This document shows positions 43,441 through 51,071 of a stretch of 64,000 nucleotides of DNA, in pieces. Position 1 is the stretch's first letter. Each line of letters opens with the position of its first letter. Below the pieces are notes generated by a model. It had not been told where the DNA came from and ran no database searches. It was given only the letters and a program-made list of their open reading frames with translations. Source of the DNA: Candidatus Gastranaerophilales bacterium (GTDB lineage: Bacteria > Cyanobacteriota > Vampirovibrionia > Gastranaerophilales > Gastranaerophilaceae); the NCBI GenBank assembly GCA_944325025.1, contig CALUYN010000004.1, forward strand, positions 23,335 to 87,334, in the 5' to 3' direction. The position numbers and the translations under genes are program-made.

Positions 43441-44160
43441 ATGAAAAATAGAGCTTACTTTGGATTTACCATTTCGGAATTGATGATAGCAATGGCAATA
43501 GTCGGTATAATCGCTGCAGTAACTATACCTGCTGTTGTGTCGAGGTATCAGCAGCAGTCAATGCTAGCTTTGCTCAAAAAAAATTACGTTGAACTGCAAG
43601 AGAACTTATTATTATTGTATGCAGAAAATTTTAGGACAAATTTCTTTAATTCAACATTAGCTAAAAACACTGGTAATATAAGAAATTTCTTTAATACTTA
43701 TTATACTATATCTAATATAGGTTTATGCGGGGAAGATGCACAGCCTTGTTTTGCGGATTCATACCGTTCTATTAATTCTGCGGCAAGAACCGCTTTTTCC
43801 TGTAATGACGGCTACAGTGTCCTATTAAAAAGCGGAGGTTCAATGTGCATTATACCGGCACAGGCAGCTATTGCAGAGGACGCAGAAGCCGGAGTAGAAG
43901 CCGAAGCTGCAAAACCTGCTCATGTTTTTCTCGATGTTAACGGCTCTGATAAACCAAATATTGGCGGCAGAGATATGTTTTCATTCTACATTTATGACTA
44001 CCATACAATTGACGATTTAGGCGAAGACATTGAAGAGATAGGTGATGATGCAAATAAACCCGCTTTAAGAGCACAACAAGCTGCCGGATGTAATTCTTCA
44101 TCAACCGGCGCCGGCTGCTTTGCAAGAATATTTAATGATGACTGGAAAATGAACTATTAG
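43441..44160 (+). CDS. Prepilin-like protein 1 (type IV pilin / pseudopilin class)
   Basis: 239 aa from ATG 43441; an upstream ATG in the frame lies in leader sequence. N-terminal prepilin motif FGFTISELMIAMAIVGIIAA: cleavage after Gly8, Phe+1, Glu+5 and a long hydrophobic helix. The C-terminal globular part has cysteine pairs (GLCGEDAQPCFADSYRS, SCNDGYS, MCI) and ends GCFARIFNDDWKMNY. An Ala/Glu-rich insert (EDAEAGVEAEAAKPA) sits before a conserved block (VFLDVNGSDKPNIGGRDMFSFYIY). It is followed 19 nt later by a paralogue. No pilus assembly gene is nearby, so it needs machinery encoded elsewhere. Confidence 0.85.
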   Translation: MKNRAYFGFTISELMIAMAIVGIIAAVTIPAVVSRYQQQSMLALLKKNYVELQENLLLLYAENFRTNFFNSTLAKNTGNIRNFFNTYYTISNIGLCGEDAQPCFADSYRSINSAARTAFSCNDGYSVLLKSGGSMCIIPAQAAIAEDAEAGVEAEAAKPAHVFLDVNGSDKPNIGGRDMFSFYIYDYHTIDDLGEDIEEIGDDANKPALRAQQAAGCNSSSTGAGCFARIFNDDWKMNY

Positions 44161-44179
44161 GAATAAAAGGGGATAAATT

Positions 44180-44884
44180 ATGACTAAAAAATTCGGATTT
44201 ACGCTAACGGAAGTACTGATTACACTGAGTATTGTCGGTGTCATATCAGCAATGACTGTTCCGACCTTGATGAATAAATACCAGAAAGAAGCTCAGGCAG
44301 TACAAATCAGAAAAGCATCTCAAGAATTTGCCAATGCCATTGATATGTACATAACCACAGAAGGGAAAACAACTCTTGCTGCGACAGGTATATTTGATGA
44401 TGTTGATGAGTTTATTGAAGACAATTTCAAAACTACTAATACTTGTGAGGCGAATGATACCTCTTGTTTTGCAGCTAACTACAGATCAATAGACAATTCA
44501 AAAAACTCTGGAGTAGGATGTGGAGGGAAATCATACACATTGGCAAATTCTGCTTCAATTTGTGTAACAGCTTTCAAACAAAATCAACCTTCTGTTCCTG
44601 GAGGGCCGATATTACAACTTATGGGAAGACCTTACTTAAGAGTTGTTATGGACACAAATGGCTCGGAAAAACCTAATATCGGCGGCCGTGATATCTTTAC
44701 GTTTTATATTAATAAACAAGGAGAGATACAAGGAAACAGTCCGGCTCCACAGCCTATTCTTTGTCAGACAATACCAAATCCGGATGGGACATTTACTACA
44801 AAATGTCCGGGCTGTGAGCAATCTCCACTTGGAGACGGCTGCTATACAACATTAAAACAGAATAACTGGAAAATGAATTATTAG
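44180..44884 (+). CDS. Prepilin-like protein 2
   Basis: 234 aa, paralogue of the preceding gene. Prepilin motif FGFTLTEVLITLSIVGVISA (cleavage after Gly6, Glu+5). Shares SCFAANYRSID, VVMDTNGSEKPNIGGRDIFTFYI and the final GCYTTLKQNNWKMNY with protein 1 and lacks its Ala/Glu insert. AAAAGGGGATAAATT precedes the ATG. The conserved DxNGxxKPNIGGRD block is the hallmark of the pair. Likely exported to the inner membrane and assembled in a pilus or type II-like pseudopilus; the assignment to one system is open. Confidence 0.87.
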   Translation: MTKKFGFTLTEVLITLSIVGVISAMTVPTLMNKYQKEAQAVQIRKASQEFANAIDMYITTEGKTTLAATGIFDDVDEFIEDNFKTTNTCEANDTSCFAANYRSIDNSKNSGVGCGGKSYTLANSASICVTAFKQNQPSVPGGPILQLMGRPYLRVVMDTNGSEKPNIGGRDIFTFYINKQGEIQGNSPAPQPILCQTIPNPDGTFTTKCPGCEQSPLGDGCYTTLKQNNWKMNY

Positions 44885-44972
44885 GCCTTGAACTCAGTTT
44901 GTAGATCAGATTTACAAATCTGGGAAATTGAATTTGACATAGTAATGCCAACCTAATGCTTATAATGATTAG

Positions 44973-44996
44973 GTTCCGAAAGAAGTTCGGGATGAC
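44973..44996. repeat. Dispersed palindromic repeat, diverged copy
   Basis: TTCCGAAAGAAGTTCGGGATGAC, inverted and decayed relative to copy B at 12806. Confidence 0.5.
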
Positions 44997-45114
44997 AGAA
45001 TTTCCCTCCCTGATTAGGGGAGGGATGGGTAACTTTCGGAAGACCAGAAGACCAGAAGTTCGGAGGGCAGGAGGGCAGCCTAGTATCATTTATAGATATT
45101 TAGGTAAAACTGTG

Positions 45115-45171
45115 ACAAAATTTATTATTGATAATAGCTTTGCCTCTATGCATCTTTGCTTCTTTGCATCT
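45115..45171 (+). repeat. 57-bp direct repeat, right copy
   Basis: Matches 42964-43020 with two substitutions (C to T, G to T). Located 231 bp after the second prepilin gene. Confidence 0.85.
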
Positions 45172-45178
45172 TATGAAG

Positions 45179-45204
45179 AGATGCTGAAACAAGTTCAGCA
45201 TGAC
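45179..45204. repeat. Dispersed palindromic repeat, copy E (inverted)
   Basis: CTGAAACAAGTTCAG core, the reverse complement of the element at 7824 and 26192. Begins 7 bp after the right direct repeat. Confidence 0.75.
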
Positions 45205-45399
45205 AATTGCATATATTTCTCCCCTCTACTTGTAAAGGAGAGGGGTAGGGGTGAGGTTCTTTTTCACCCTCTCCCTTAATCCATCTCCCGAGAGATGGAA
45301 AGATTTACGATACTGAAACTCATATTGACTTTTTGAAATTATTGGATTATAATACAATAAATTATTGGATTATAGTGTTATATTTTTAACAGAGGCATT

Positions 45400-46638
45400 A
45401 TGACATTTATTAAAAGAAATATTCTAAAACAACTGGAAGAAAGTATTAAAACAAGACCTTTGACATATATGAACGGAGGCAGGCAAGTAGGAAAATCCAC
45501 CCTTTGTGCACATTTGTCAGAAAAAGCAAACCATATAACATTTGATTCTCCGCTTGTACTTGTATCTGCCAAATCAGAGCCTGAAACATTTATAAATTCG
45601 CTTCCTGATGATACTTTGAATGTTATTGATGAAGTTCAGTTTGCACCTGAAATATTCCCGTATCTGAAAATGCAGATTGACAAAAACAGGCTTGAAGGCA
45701 ATACAAAACAACGTTTTTTACTGACAGGTTCTGCTAATATTATGGCTATACCAAAATTATCAGAATCACTTGTCGGCAGAATGTCAATTATAACTCTATA
45801 CCCTTTTTCCGCATGTGAATATTTTGAATCAGATATTTCATTAACAGACAGGTTATTTAATGAAGATTTAAGAATAAAAAAATATGATAACTATAATATT
45901 TTAGATGTTATAAAAAGTGCAACATATCCGGAAATTGCACTTGACAGGTCAATTGACCGTATAAAATGGTTTGACAGCTATTTAACAACTATTTTAAACA
46001 GAGATATAAAATCATTATCCGATCTTAGAAATCCTGATTTAATGGTTTCATTGCTTTCTATGTTGTCAATAAGAACAGGCGGCTTGCTGAATAATACTGA
46101 AATAGCAAAAGAAGTCAGGATTGATTACAGAACTTATGAAAAAATGCTGTCATTTGCGATAAACAGTTTTATGGTATTTGAAGTCAAGCCATGGGCAAGA
46201 CCGAATAAATTGAATAAAAGATTTGTAAAGTCGCCTAAACTTTATTTTACGGACTGCAATTTTTTATCTTATATAATGAAAAGAAGTTTGGACGAATTAT
46301 ATTCTAACGACAAAATTACATTTGGACATGTTTTTGAAAATTTTGTGGCATCAGAACTTGTAAAAATTTCAAAATTCAATAACATAGAATTGTCTCATTA
46401 TCGAACTCAATCAGGCAAAGAAGCAGATTTTGTACTTGAAAATATGAATGGCGATATTGTTGGTATAGAGGTAAAATCTTCAACCCAAATAGATAAAAAA
46501 TACATATCAGGACTTCTTGAATTAAAAGAAATTTGCAAGGATAAGTTCAAAAAAGGTATAGTTTTATATACAGGGAATGATATTATCCCGTTATCCGATA
46601 AAATATGGGCTGTACCTGTTTGTTACCTTTGGAGCTAG
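45400..46638 (+). CDS. AAA_14 / DUF4143-type ATPase
   Basis: 412 aa. P-loop GGRQVGKST is at residues 26-34, followed by VIDEVQFAPEIF (Walker B) and LLTGSANI (sensor). The C-terminal DUF4143-type part is nuclease-like: ELSHYRTQSGKEADFVLE then IVGIEVKSS, matching the ExK pattern of that fold. The family is widespread, patchily distributed and often mobile. Its function is unknown, with archaeal relatives and toxin or defence links proposed. AGAGGCATT precedes the ATG. Its position next to repeats suggests acquisition. Confidence 0.9.
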   Translation: MTFIKRNILKQLEESIKTRPLTYMNGGRQVGKSTLCAHLSEKANHITFDSPLVLVSAKSEPETFINSLPDDTLNVIDEVQFAPEIFPYLKMQIDKNRLEGNTKQRFLLTGSANIMAIPKLSESLVGRMSIITLYPFSACEYFESDISLTDRLFNEDLRIKKYDNYNILDVIKSATYPEIALDRSIDRIKWFDSYLTTILNRDIKSLSDLRNPDLMVSLLSMLSIRTGGLLNNTEIAKEVRIDYRTYEKMLSFAINSFMVFEVKPWARPNKLNKRFVKSPKLYFTDCNFLSYIMKRSLDELYSNDKITFGHVFENFVASELVKISKFNNIELSHYRTQSGKEADFVLENMNGDIVGIEVKSSTQIDKKYISGLLELKEICKDKFKKGIVLYTGNDIIPLSDKIWAVPVCYLWS

Positions 46639-46718
46639 TTACTCATTATTCGATGCTGTTGAGCATTTAATATTGCCTTATATTTTTTTTTATAATATCA
46701 TCATAAACAAGAGAGTAT

Positions 46719-47846
46719 ATGATGATTTATAATAAAAACTTAATTGCAGGCTGCGGGCTGTCAGGTGCTGTTATAGCACGGTTACTTGCAGATATAGGAG
46801 AAAAAGTTATTGTAATTGACAGAAAAAATCATATTGCAGGAAATATTTACGACTATAAAGACGAAAACGGAATATACATCCACAAATACGGTTCACATAT
46901 TTTTCACACCAACAATGAAAAAGTTTGGGAATTTTTAAACCGTTTTACATCGTTCAATACTTATATGCACAAAGTTATTGCCCTAATCGACGGCATTGAA
47001 ACAACAATTCCGTTTAATATAAATACTCTCTATGACGTTTTCCCGAAATCTCTTGCCAAAAGACTTGAAGAAAAACTCCTTAATAAATTTGAGTACAACA
47101 CAAAAGTTCCTATCCTTGAATTCCAAAAACAGGATGACAATGATTTGAAGTTTCTGGCAGACTACATATATGAAAAAGTGTTTCTTCACTATACAGCAAA
47201 ACAGTGGGGTAAAAATCCAGACGAAATAGCTTCTGCCGTCACTGCACGCGTTCCTGTTCACGTAAGCAAAGATGACAGGTATTTTCAGGACAAATATCAA
47301 GGAATTCCCTTGAACGGTTACACTAAAATGGTTGAAAATATACTAAATCACCCGAATATAGAAGTGAAATTAAACACTGATTTTAAAGAATTCGCCTCTG
47401 ACAACCAGGAAGAACTCAAAAATTTCAGAATATTTTACACAGGCTCGATTGATGAATTTTTTGACTACAAATACGGTGAGCTTCCATACAGAAGCGTTCA
47501 TTTCAAATTTGAGACACACAATAGAGAATTTTATCAATCTAATGCAGTAGTAAATTATCCCTGCAATTACGACTTTACAAGAATACACGAATACAAATAC
47601 TATCTTAATGACGAATCAGATAAAACTGTGATTGCAAAAGAGTATTCTGAATATTTTGAAAACGGTAAAAATGAAAGGTATTACCCGATTTGTAATGATG
47701 ATAATAAAAATCTCTATGAAAAATACCTGTCACAAACACCAGACAATTTATATTTTTTAGGGAGATTAGGTGATTACAAGTATTACGATATGGATAAGGC
47801 CGTTGAAAGAGCAATAAATTTATTTGAGGAGATTAAAAATGGCTAA
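46719..47846 (+). CDS. glf: UDP-galactopyranose mutase
   Basis: FAD enzyme interconverting UDP-galactopyranose and UDP-galactofuranose for surface glycans. 375 aa. FAD motif AGCGLSGAVIARLLAD is near the start, with ENGIYIHKYGSHIFHTNNEKVWEFLNRF, YTAKQWGKNPDEI and the C-terminal YFLGRLGDYKYYDMDKAVERA. First gene of a glycan cluster. ATGATG gives two possible starts. It overlaps the following GT gene by 8 bp. Confidence 0.95.
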   Translation: MMIYNKNLIAGCGLSGAVIARLLADIGEKVIVIDRKNHIAGNIYDYKDENGIYIHKYGSHIFHTNNEKVWEFLNRFTSFNTYMHKVIALIDGIETTIPFNINTLYDVFPKSLAKRLEEKLLNKFEYNTKVPILEFQKQDDNDLKFLADYIYEKVFLHYTAKQWGKNPDEIASAVTARVPVHVSKDDRYFQDKYQGIPLNGYTKMVENILNHPNIEVKLNTDFKEFASDNQEELKNFRIFYTGSIDEFFDYKYGELPYRSVHFKFETHNREFYQSNAVVNYPCNYDFTRIHEYKYYLNDESDKTVIAKEYSEYFENGKNERYYPICNDDNKNLYEKYLSQTPDNLYFLGRLGDYKYYDMDKAVERAINLFEEIKNG

Positions 47847-48906
47847 AGTCAGCGTTGTTGTACCTGTTTGCAATGTCGAAAAATACCTGTGCGAATGTCT
47901 TGACAGCATAATCAACCAAACTCTTGATGATATTGAAATAATCTGCGTTAACGACGGTTCAACAGATTCTTCGCTTGAAATTCTGAATAGTTACGCACAA
48001 AAAGACAAACGTATGATTGTTATAAACAAAGCCAATTCAGGCTACGGTCATACAATGAATACAGGCATAAACACTGCCACCGGTGAATACATCGGAATTA
48101 TTGAATCCGATGATTTTGCAGACAAACACATGTTTGAGGATTTATATAATATCGCAAAAGAGAACGATGCTGATATTGCTAAAGGCGACTGGTATCATTA
48201 TTGGAGTAAAAATAAATTTTCAAGAAAAAACAACAGGATTTCTCCTGCAAAAGCCTTTAAACTTACAAATTCAAAACAGGATAAAAGTCTTTTGCGCATT
48301 GATCCTTCAGTTTGGAGCGCTATTTATAAAAGAGATTTTCTAAATAAATACAACATCAGATTTCTAGAAACTCCCGGCGCAAGCTATCAGGATCTAGCTT
48401 TTTCATTTAAGGTTTTTGCACTGGCAGAACGTGTAATCCTAACAGACAAGGCTTATCTTTACTACAGGCAGGATAACATGAATTCTTCCGTTAAAAGTAA
48501 AACAAAAGTCTACTGCGTCTGTGATGAATATGACGAAATCGACAGATTTTTAGATGAATATCCGCAGTTAAAATTTGAATACAAAGTTCAGGAAGAAATT
48601 AACCGCTACAATGGCTACGTAAGCTCTGTTTTAAGAATTGACGATTCAGTTAAACCTGAATTTGTAAAAGTATTTTCTAAACATTTTAAAGAAGAATACA
48701 ATACCGGACTTTTAGGAGATGAATTCTTTAAGAAAATAAAGAAAAAAGAATTTATGACGCTGATAAACAGTCCGGAAAAATATCTAAAAGTGCTGAAAAA
48801 TATAGAAAGACGCCGTAAATTTAATAAAATAAGAAAAAATATACTCTCAATTCATTTCAGAAACGGCAGACTTAATCTCACAATATTTGGTAAAGAGGTC
48901 ATATAA
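47839..48906 (+). CDS. Family 2 glycosyltransferase
   Basis: 355 aa from ATG 47839, preceded by the ideal GAGGAGATTAAAA. GT-A fold: VSVVVPVCNVEKYLCECLDS, IEIICVNDGSTDSS, NSGYGHTMNTGINTATGEYIGIIESDD (DxD-like ESDD). The C-terminal 100 residues are basic and helical. Adds a sugar from a nucleotide donor; specificity cannot be read. Sits between glf and a GT2-RgpF fusion, so it is probably in the same polymer pathway. Confidence 0.9.
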   Translation: MAKVSVVVPVCNVEKYLCECLDSIINQTLDDIEIICVNDGSTDSSLEILNSYAQKDKRMIVINKANSGYGHTMNTGINTATGEYIGIIESDDFADKHMFEDLYNIAKENDADIAKGDWYHYWSKNKFSRKNNRISPAKAFKLTNSKQDKSLLRIDPSVWSAIYKRDFLNKYNIRFLETPGASYQDLAFSFKVFALAERVILTDKAYLYYRQDNMNSSVKSKTKVYCVCDEYDEIDRFLDEYPQLKFEYKVQEEINRYNGYVSSVLRIDDSVKPEFVKVFSKHFKEEYNTGLLGDEFFKKIKKKEFMTLINSPEKYLKVLKNIERRRKFNKIRKNILSIHFRNGRLNLTIFGKEVI

Positions 48907-50757
48907 ATGCCAAAAATATCTGTAATTGTTCCTGTTTATAACTCTGAAAAATATTTGCCTAAATGTCTCGACAGTCTAATAAACCAAACTTTCAATGATA
49001 TTGAAATAATATGCGTTAATGACGGCTCTACGGATTCATCAGCAGAAATTTTAAATCATTATGCAGAAAAATATGATAAAATTAAAATTATAACCCAGAG
49101 AAATCAGGGATTATCCAGTGCAAGAAATAAAGGGATAGAAGCAGCATGCGGAGAATACATATCCTTTGTCGACAGCGATGACTTTGTTAACGAAAAATTA
49201 TTTGAAAATCTTATAAAATATCTCCCGCAAGAGATGATATGCTTTGAAGGACAGGTTTATCCACCTGATAAAAATAACCCGCTTAAAAAATTAATTTCAA
49301 ACAAAAGAAAAGGTGTGCATAAAGTAACGGATAAAATTATAAAGGACACAAATGTTTATGTATGGAATAAACTCTTCCAAACTTCTATTATAAAAGATAA
49401 TAACCTTAAATTCGCAGAAGGTTTACTATTTGAAGATTTTCCTTTTGTTATGGAATATATGTTTAGTATAAAAAACATCTGCTATATAAATGGGAAATAT
49501 TATTTTTACAGACAGCATGGTTCATCTATTATGAAAAAATGCTCAGATAAATCAATCCACCATCTATATGTCTGGCATTTTTTATATGAAAGATTGAAAC
49601 AAAAAAATATTCTTGCCGAACACATAAAGATTATAAAATATCTTTTTCATAAATATTGTATACTTGCCTATAAATTCTCAAGTGATGCTCAAAAAGCAAT
49701 AATTATCAAGACATCAAAACAGTATGCAAAAGAAATTAATTACACAGATATTGATAAACTTATAAACATTCTTATAAACAATAAAATTATCTATGCAAAC
49801 AGATTTGAACAAATTTTTTCATTAAAAAATATAAAAAAAGCTCATCTAAAATACAAAGTTATAACAATAGCAGGACAATCTTTTGTTATAAATAAAAGTG
49901 TATTGAAAAATAACAAACCGCGTGTACTTGTACACCTGCATTTATATTATCAGAACCAGCTGAAATATATGATTAATAAATTAAAAAATATTAATAGCTG
50001 CAATTGGGATTTATATGTAACTTTAGTTGAAAATAATCCCGATATTATTAATCAAATAAAACAATTTAAACCAGATGCAAAAATTATCATAATCCAAAAC
50101 AAAGGATATGATATATGGCCGTTTATACAAATATTAAATTTGGTTAATCTTGAAGATTACGATTTTATCCTAAAATGTCATACAAAAAACTACAGACGGA
50201 CAAAAAAATTCTACGGGAAAGGGTACAGATGGCGGAATTACCTTATCAATGCACTACTCAAAAATAAAAAAACTTTTAAGAATAATCTTATAACAATGCT
50301 TGAAAATCCTGAAATAGGCCTGATTGGCTCTAAAGTTACACTTGCAACAATGGGTTCTAAAGAAGCTGAAGATACAGACCTTTTTGAAAAACTTTGCGAG
50401 AAATACAACTTTCCGGTAAACAAAGGAAAATTTATTGCAGGAACAATATTCCTTGCAAGGGCAAAATGCTATGAAAGAATTAAAAATATGAAGCTTACAT
50501 CTGAAGATTTTAATGAAACTCTCCATACCAACAGCGGAGCATCAATGTCGCATGCAATGGAAAGATTATTAACAAGAATAATTGAAATGCAGAATTACAA
50601 AATTTATGCGGTAAACAGCAAAAGGTATACCATAAAAAAATTTATTGAAACTGTACTTCAATTTATTTTTGCTTTAAAGAATTATAATAATAATGGTATA
50701 AAATCAAAAAAGATAACTTTATTTGGACTAAATTTTTTAATAAAGGGAAAAGAATAA
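48907..50757 (+). CDS. Bifunctional glycosyltransferase: GT2 fused to RgpF-like domain
   Basis: 616 aa. Residues 1-230 are a GT2 domain (ISVIVPVYNSEKYLPKCLDS, VNDGSTDSS, YISFVDSDDF). Residues about 335-570 match the rhamnan synthesis F family (RVLVHLHLYYQNQLKYM, NKGYDIWPFIQIL, FILKCHTKNY, MGSKEAEDTDLFEKL, FIAGTIFLARAKCY). RgpF proteins transfer side or backbone rhamnose in streptococcal rhamnan. The start codon directly abuts the previous stop. The stop overlaps the cutA start (TAATG). Probable galactofuranose/deoxysugar polymer assembly; sugar identity is inferred. Confidence 0.88.
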   Translation: MPKISVIVPVYNSEKYLPKCLDSLINQTFNDIEIICVNDGSTDSSAEILNHYAEKYDKIKIITQRNQGLSSARNKGIEAACGEYISFVDSDDFVNEKLFENLIKYLPQEMICFEGQVYPPDKNNPLKKLISNKRKGVHKVTDKIIKDTNVYVWNKLFQTSIIKDNNLKFAEGLLFEDFPFVMEYMFSIKNICYINGKYYFYRQHGSSIMKKCSDKSIHHLYVWHFLYERLKQKNILAEHIKIIKYLFHKYCILAYKFSSDAQKAIIIKTSKQYAKEINYTDIDKLINILINNKIIYANRFEQIFSLKNIKKAHLKYKVITIAGQSFVINKSVLKNNKPRVLVHLHLYYQNQLKYMINKLKNINSCNWDLYVTLVENNPDIINQIKQFKPDAKIIIIQNKGYDIWPFIQILNLVNLEDYDFILKCHTKNYRRTKKFYGKGYRWRNYLINALLKNKKTFKNNLITMLENPEIGLIGSKVTLATMGSKEAEDTDLFEKLCEKYNFPVNKGKFIAGTIFLARAKCYERIKNMKLTSEDFNETLHTNSGASMSHAMERLLTRIIEMQNYKIYAVNSKRYTIKKFIETVLQFIFALKNYNNNGIKSKKITLFGLNFLIKGKE

Positions 50758-51071
50758 TGACATACTGCCTAATATTAAGTAATACCAACAGCATTGAAAA
50801 TGCAAAACTTATTGCAAATACTCTCATTAAAGATAAACTTGCAGCCTGTGTAAATATTGTTCCTCAAATTAAATCTATATACTACTGGAACAATGAAATA
50901 ACTGAAGATGATGAATACATGATGCTTATTAAAACAAAAACCGAATTATTTTCTGAAGTAAAAGAAAAAATTACGCAGCTGCATCCTTATGAAGTTCCTG
51001 AAATAATATCTGTCAATATATCAGAAGGATCTGACAATTATCTTCAATGGATTAATAACTGCACCAAGTAA
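50757..51071 (+). CDS. cutA: CutA1 divalent-cation tolerance protein
   Basis: 104 aa, the size of the trimeric CutA1 family. Visible signature: KDKLAACVNIVPQIKSIYYWNNEI and LHPYEVPEIISVNISEGSDNYLQWI. Its biochemical role is not firmly known. Overlaps the upstream GT gene by one base and so is translationally coupled to the glycan cluster. It is convergent with the 995-aa protease, with stops adjacent. Confidence 0.95.
   Translation: MTYCLILSNTNSIENAKLIANTLIKDKLAACVNIVPQIKSIYYWNNEITEDDEYMMLIKTKTELFSEVKEKITQLHPYEVPEIISVNISEGSDNYLQWINNCTK

Larger units (their letters stand above)
44885..45399. other. Noncoding patch of dispersed repeats (515 bp)
   Basis: No gene supported. It holds a diverged palindrome (44973-44996), a CCCTCCCTGATTAGGGGAGGG hairpin-like stretch (about 45003-45025), short tandem units AGACCAG and GGAGGGC (about 45040-45078), the right 57-bp direct repeat (45115-45171), palindrome copy E (45179-45204), and a CTCCCCTCT...GGAGAGGGG block (about 45218-45290). 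GC-rich repeat fragments contrast with AT-rich flanks. The promoter of the DUF4143 gene must lie at its right end. Confidence 0.7.

Noticed and set aside
45040-45078. AGACCAG and GGAGGGC tandem units as a CRISPR remnant
   Set aside because: Units are only about 7-9 bp with no spacers and no cas genes in the window.
44956-45279. 107-codon open frame on the + strand through the repeat patch
   Set aside because: It runs through several dispersed repeats and short tandem units, has no ribosome-binding site, and its composition follows the repeats, not coding DNA.
45400-46638. DUF4143 ATPase as part of a defence operon or transposon
   Set aside because: Single gene with no partner nuclease, toxin, transposase or terminal inverted repeats; the family is widely scattered and its role unclear.
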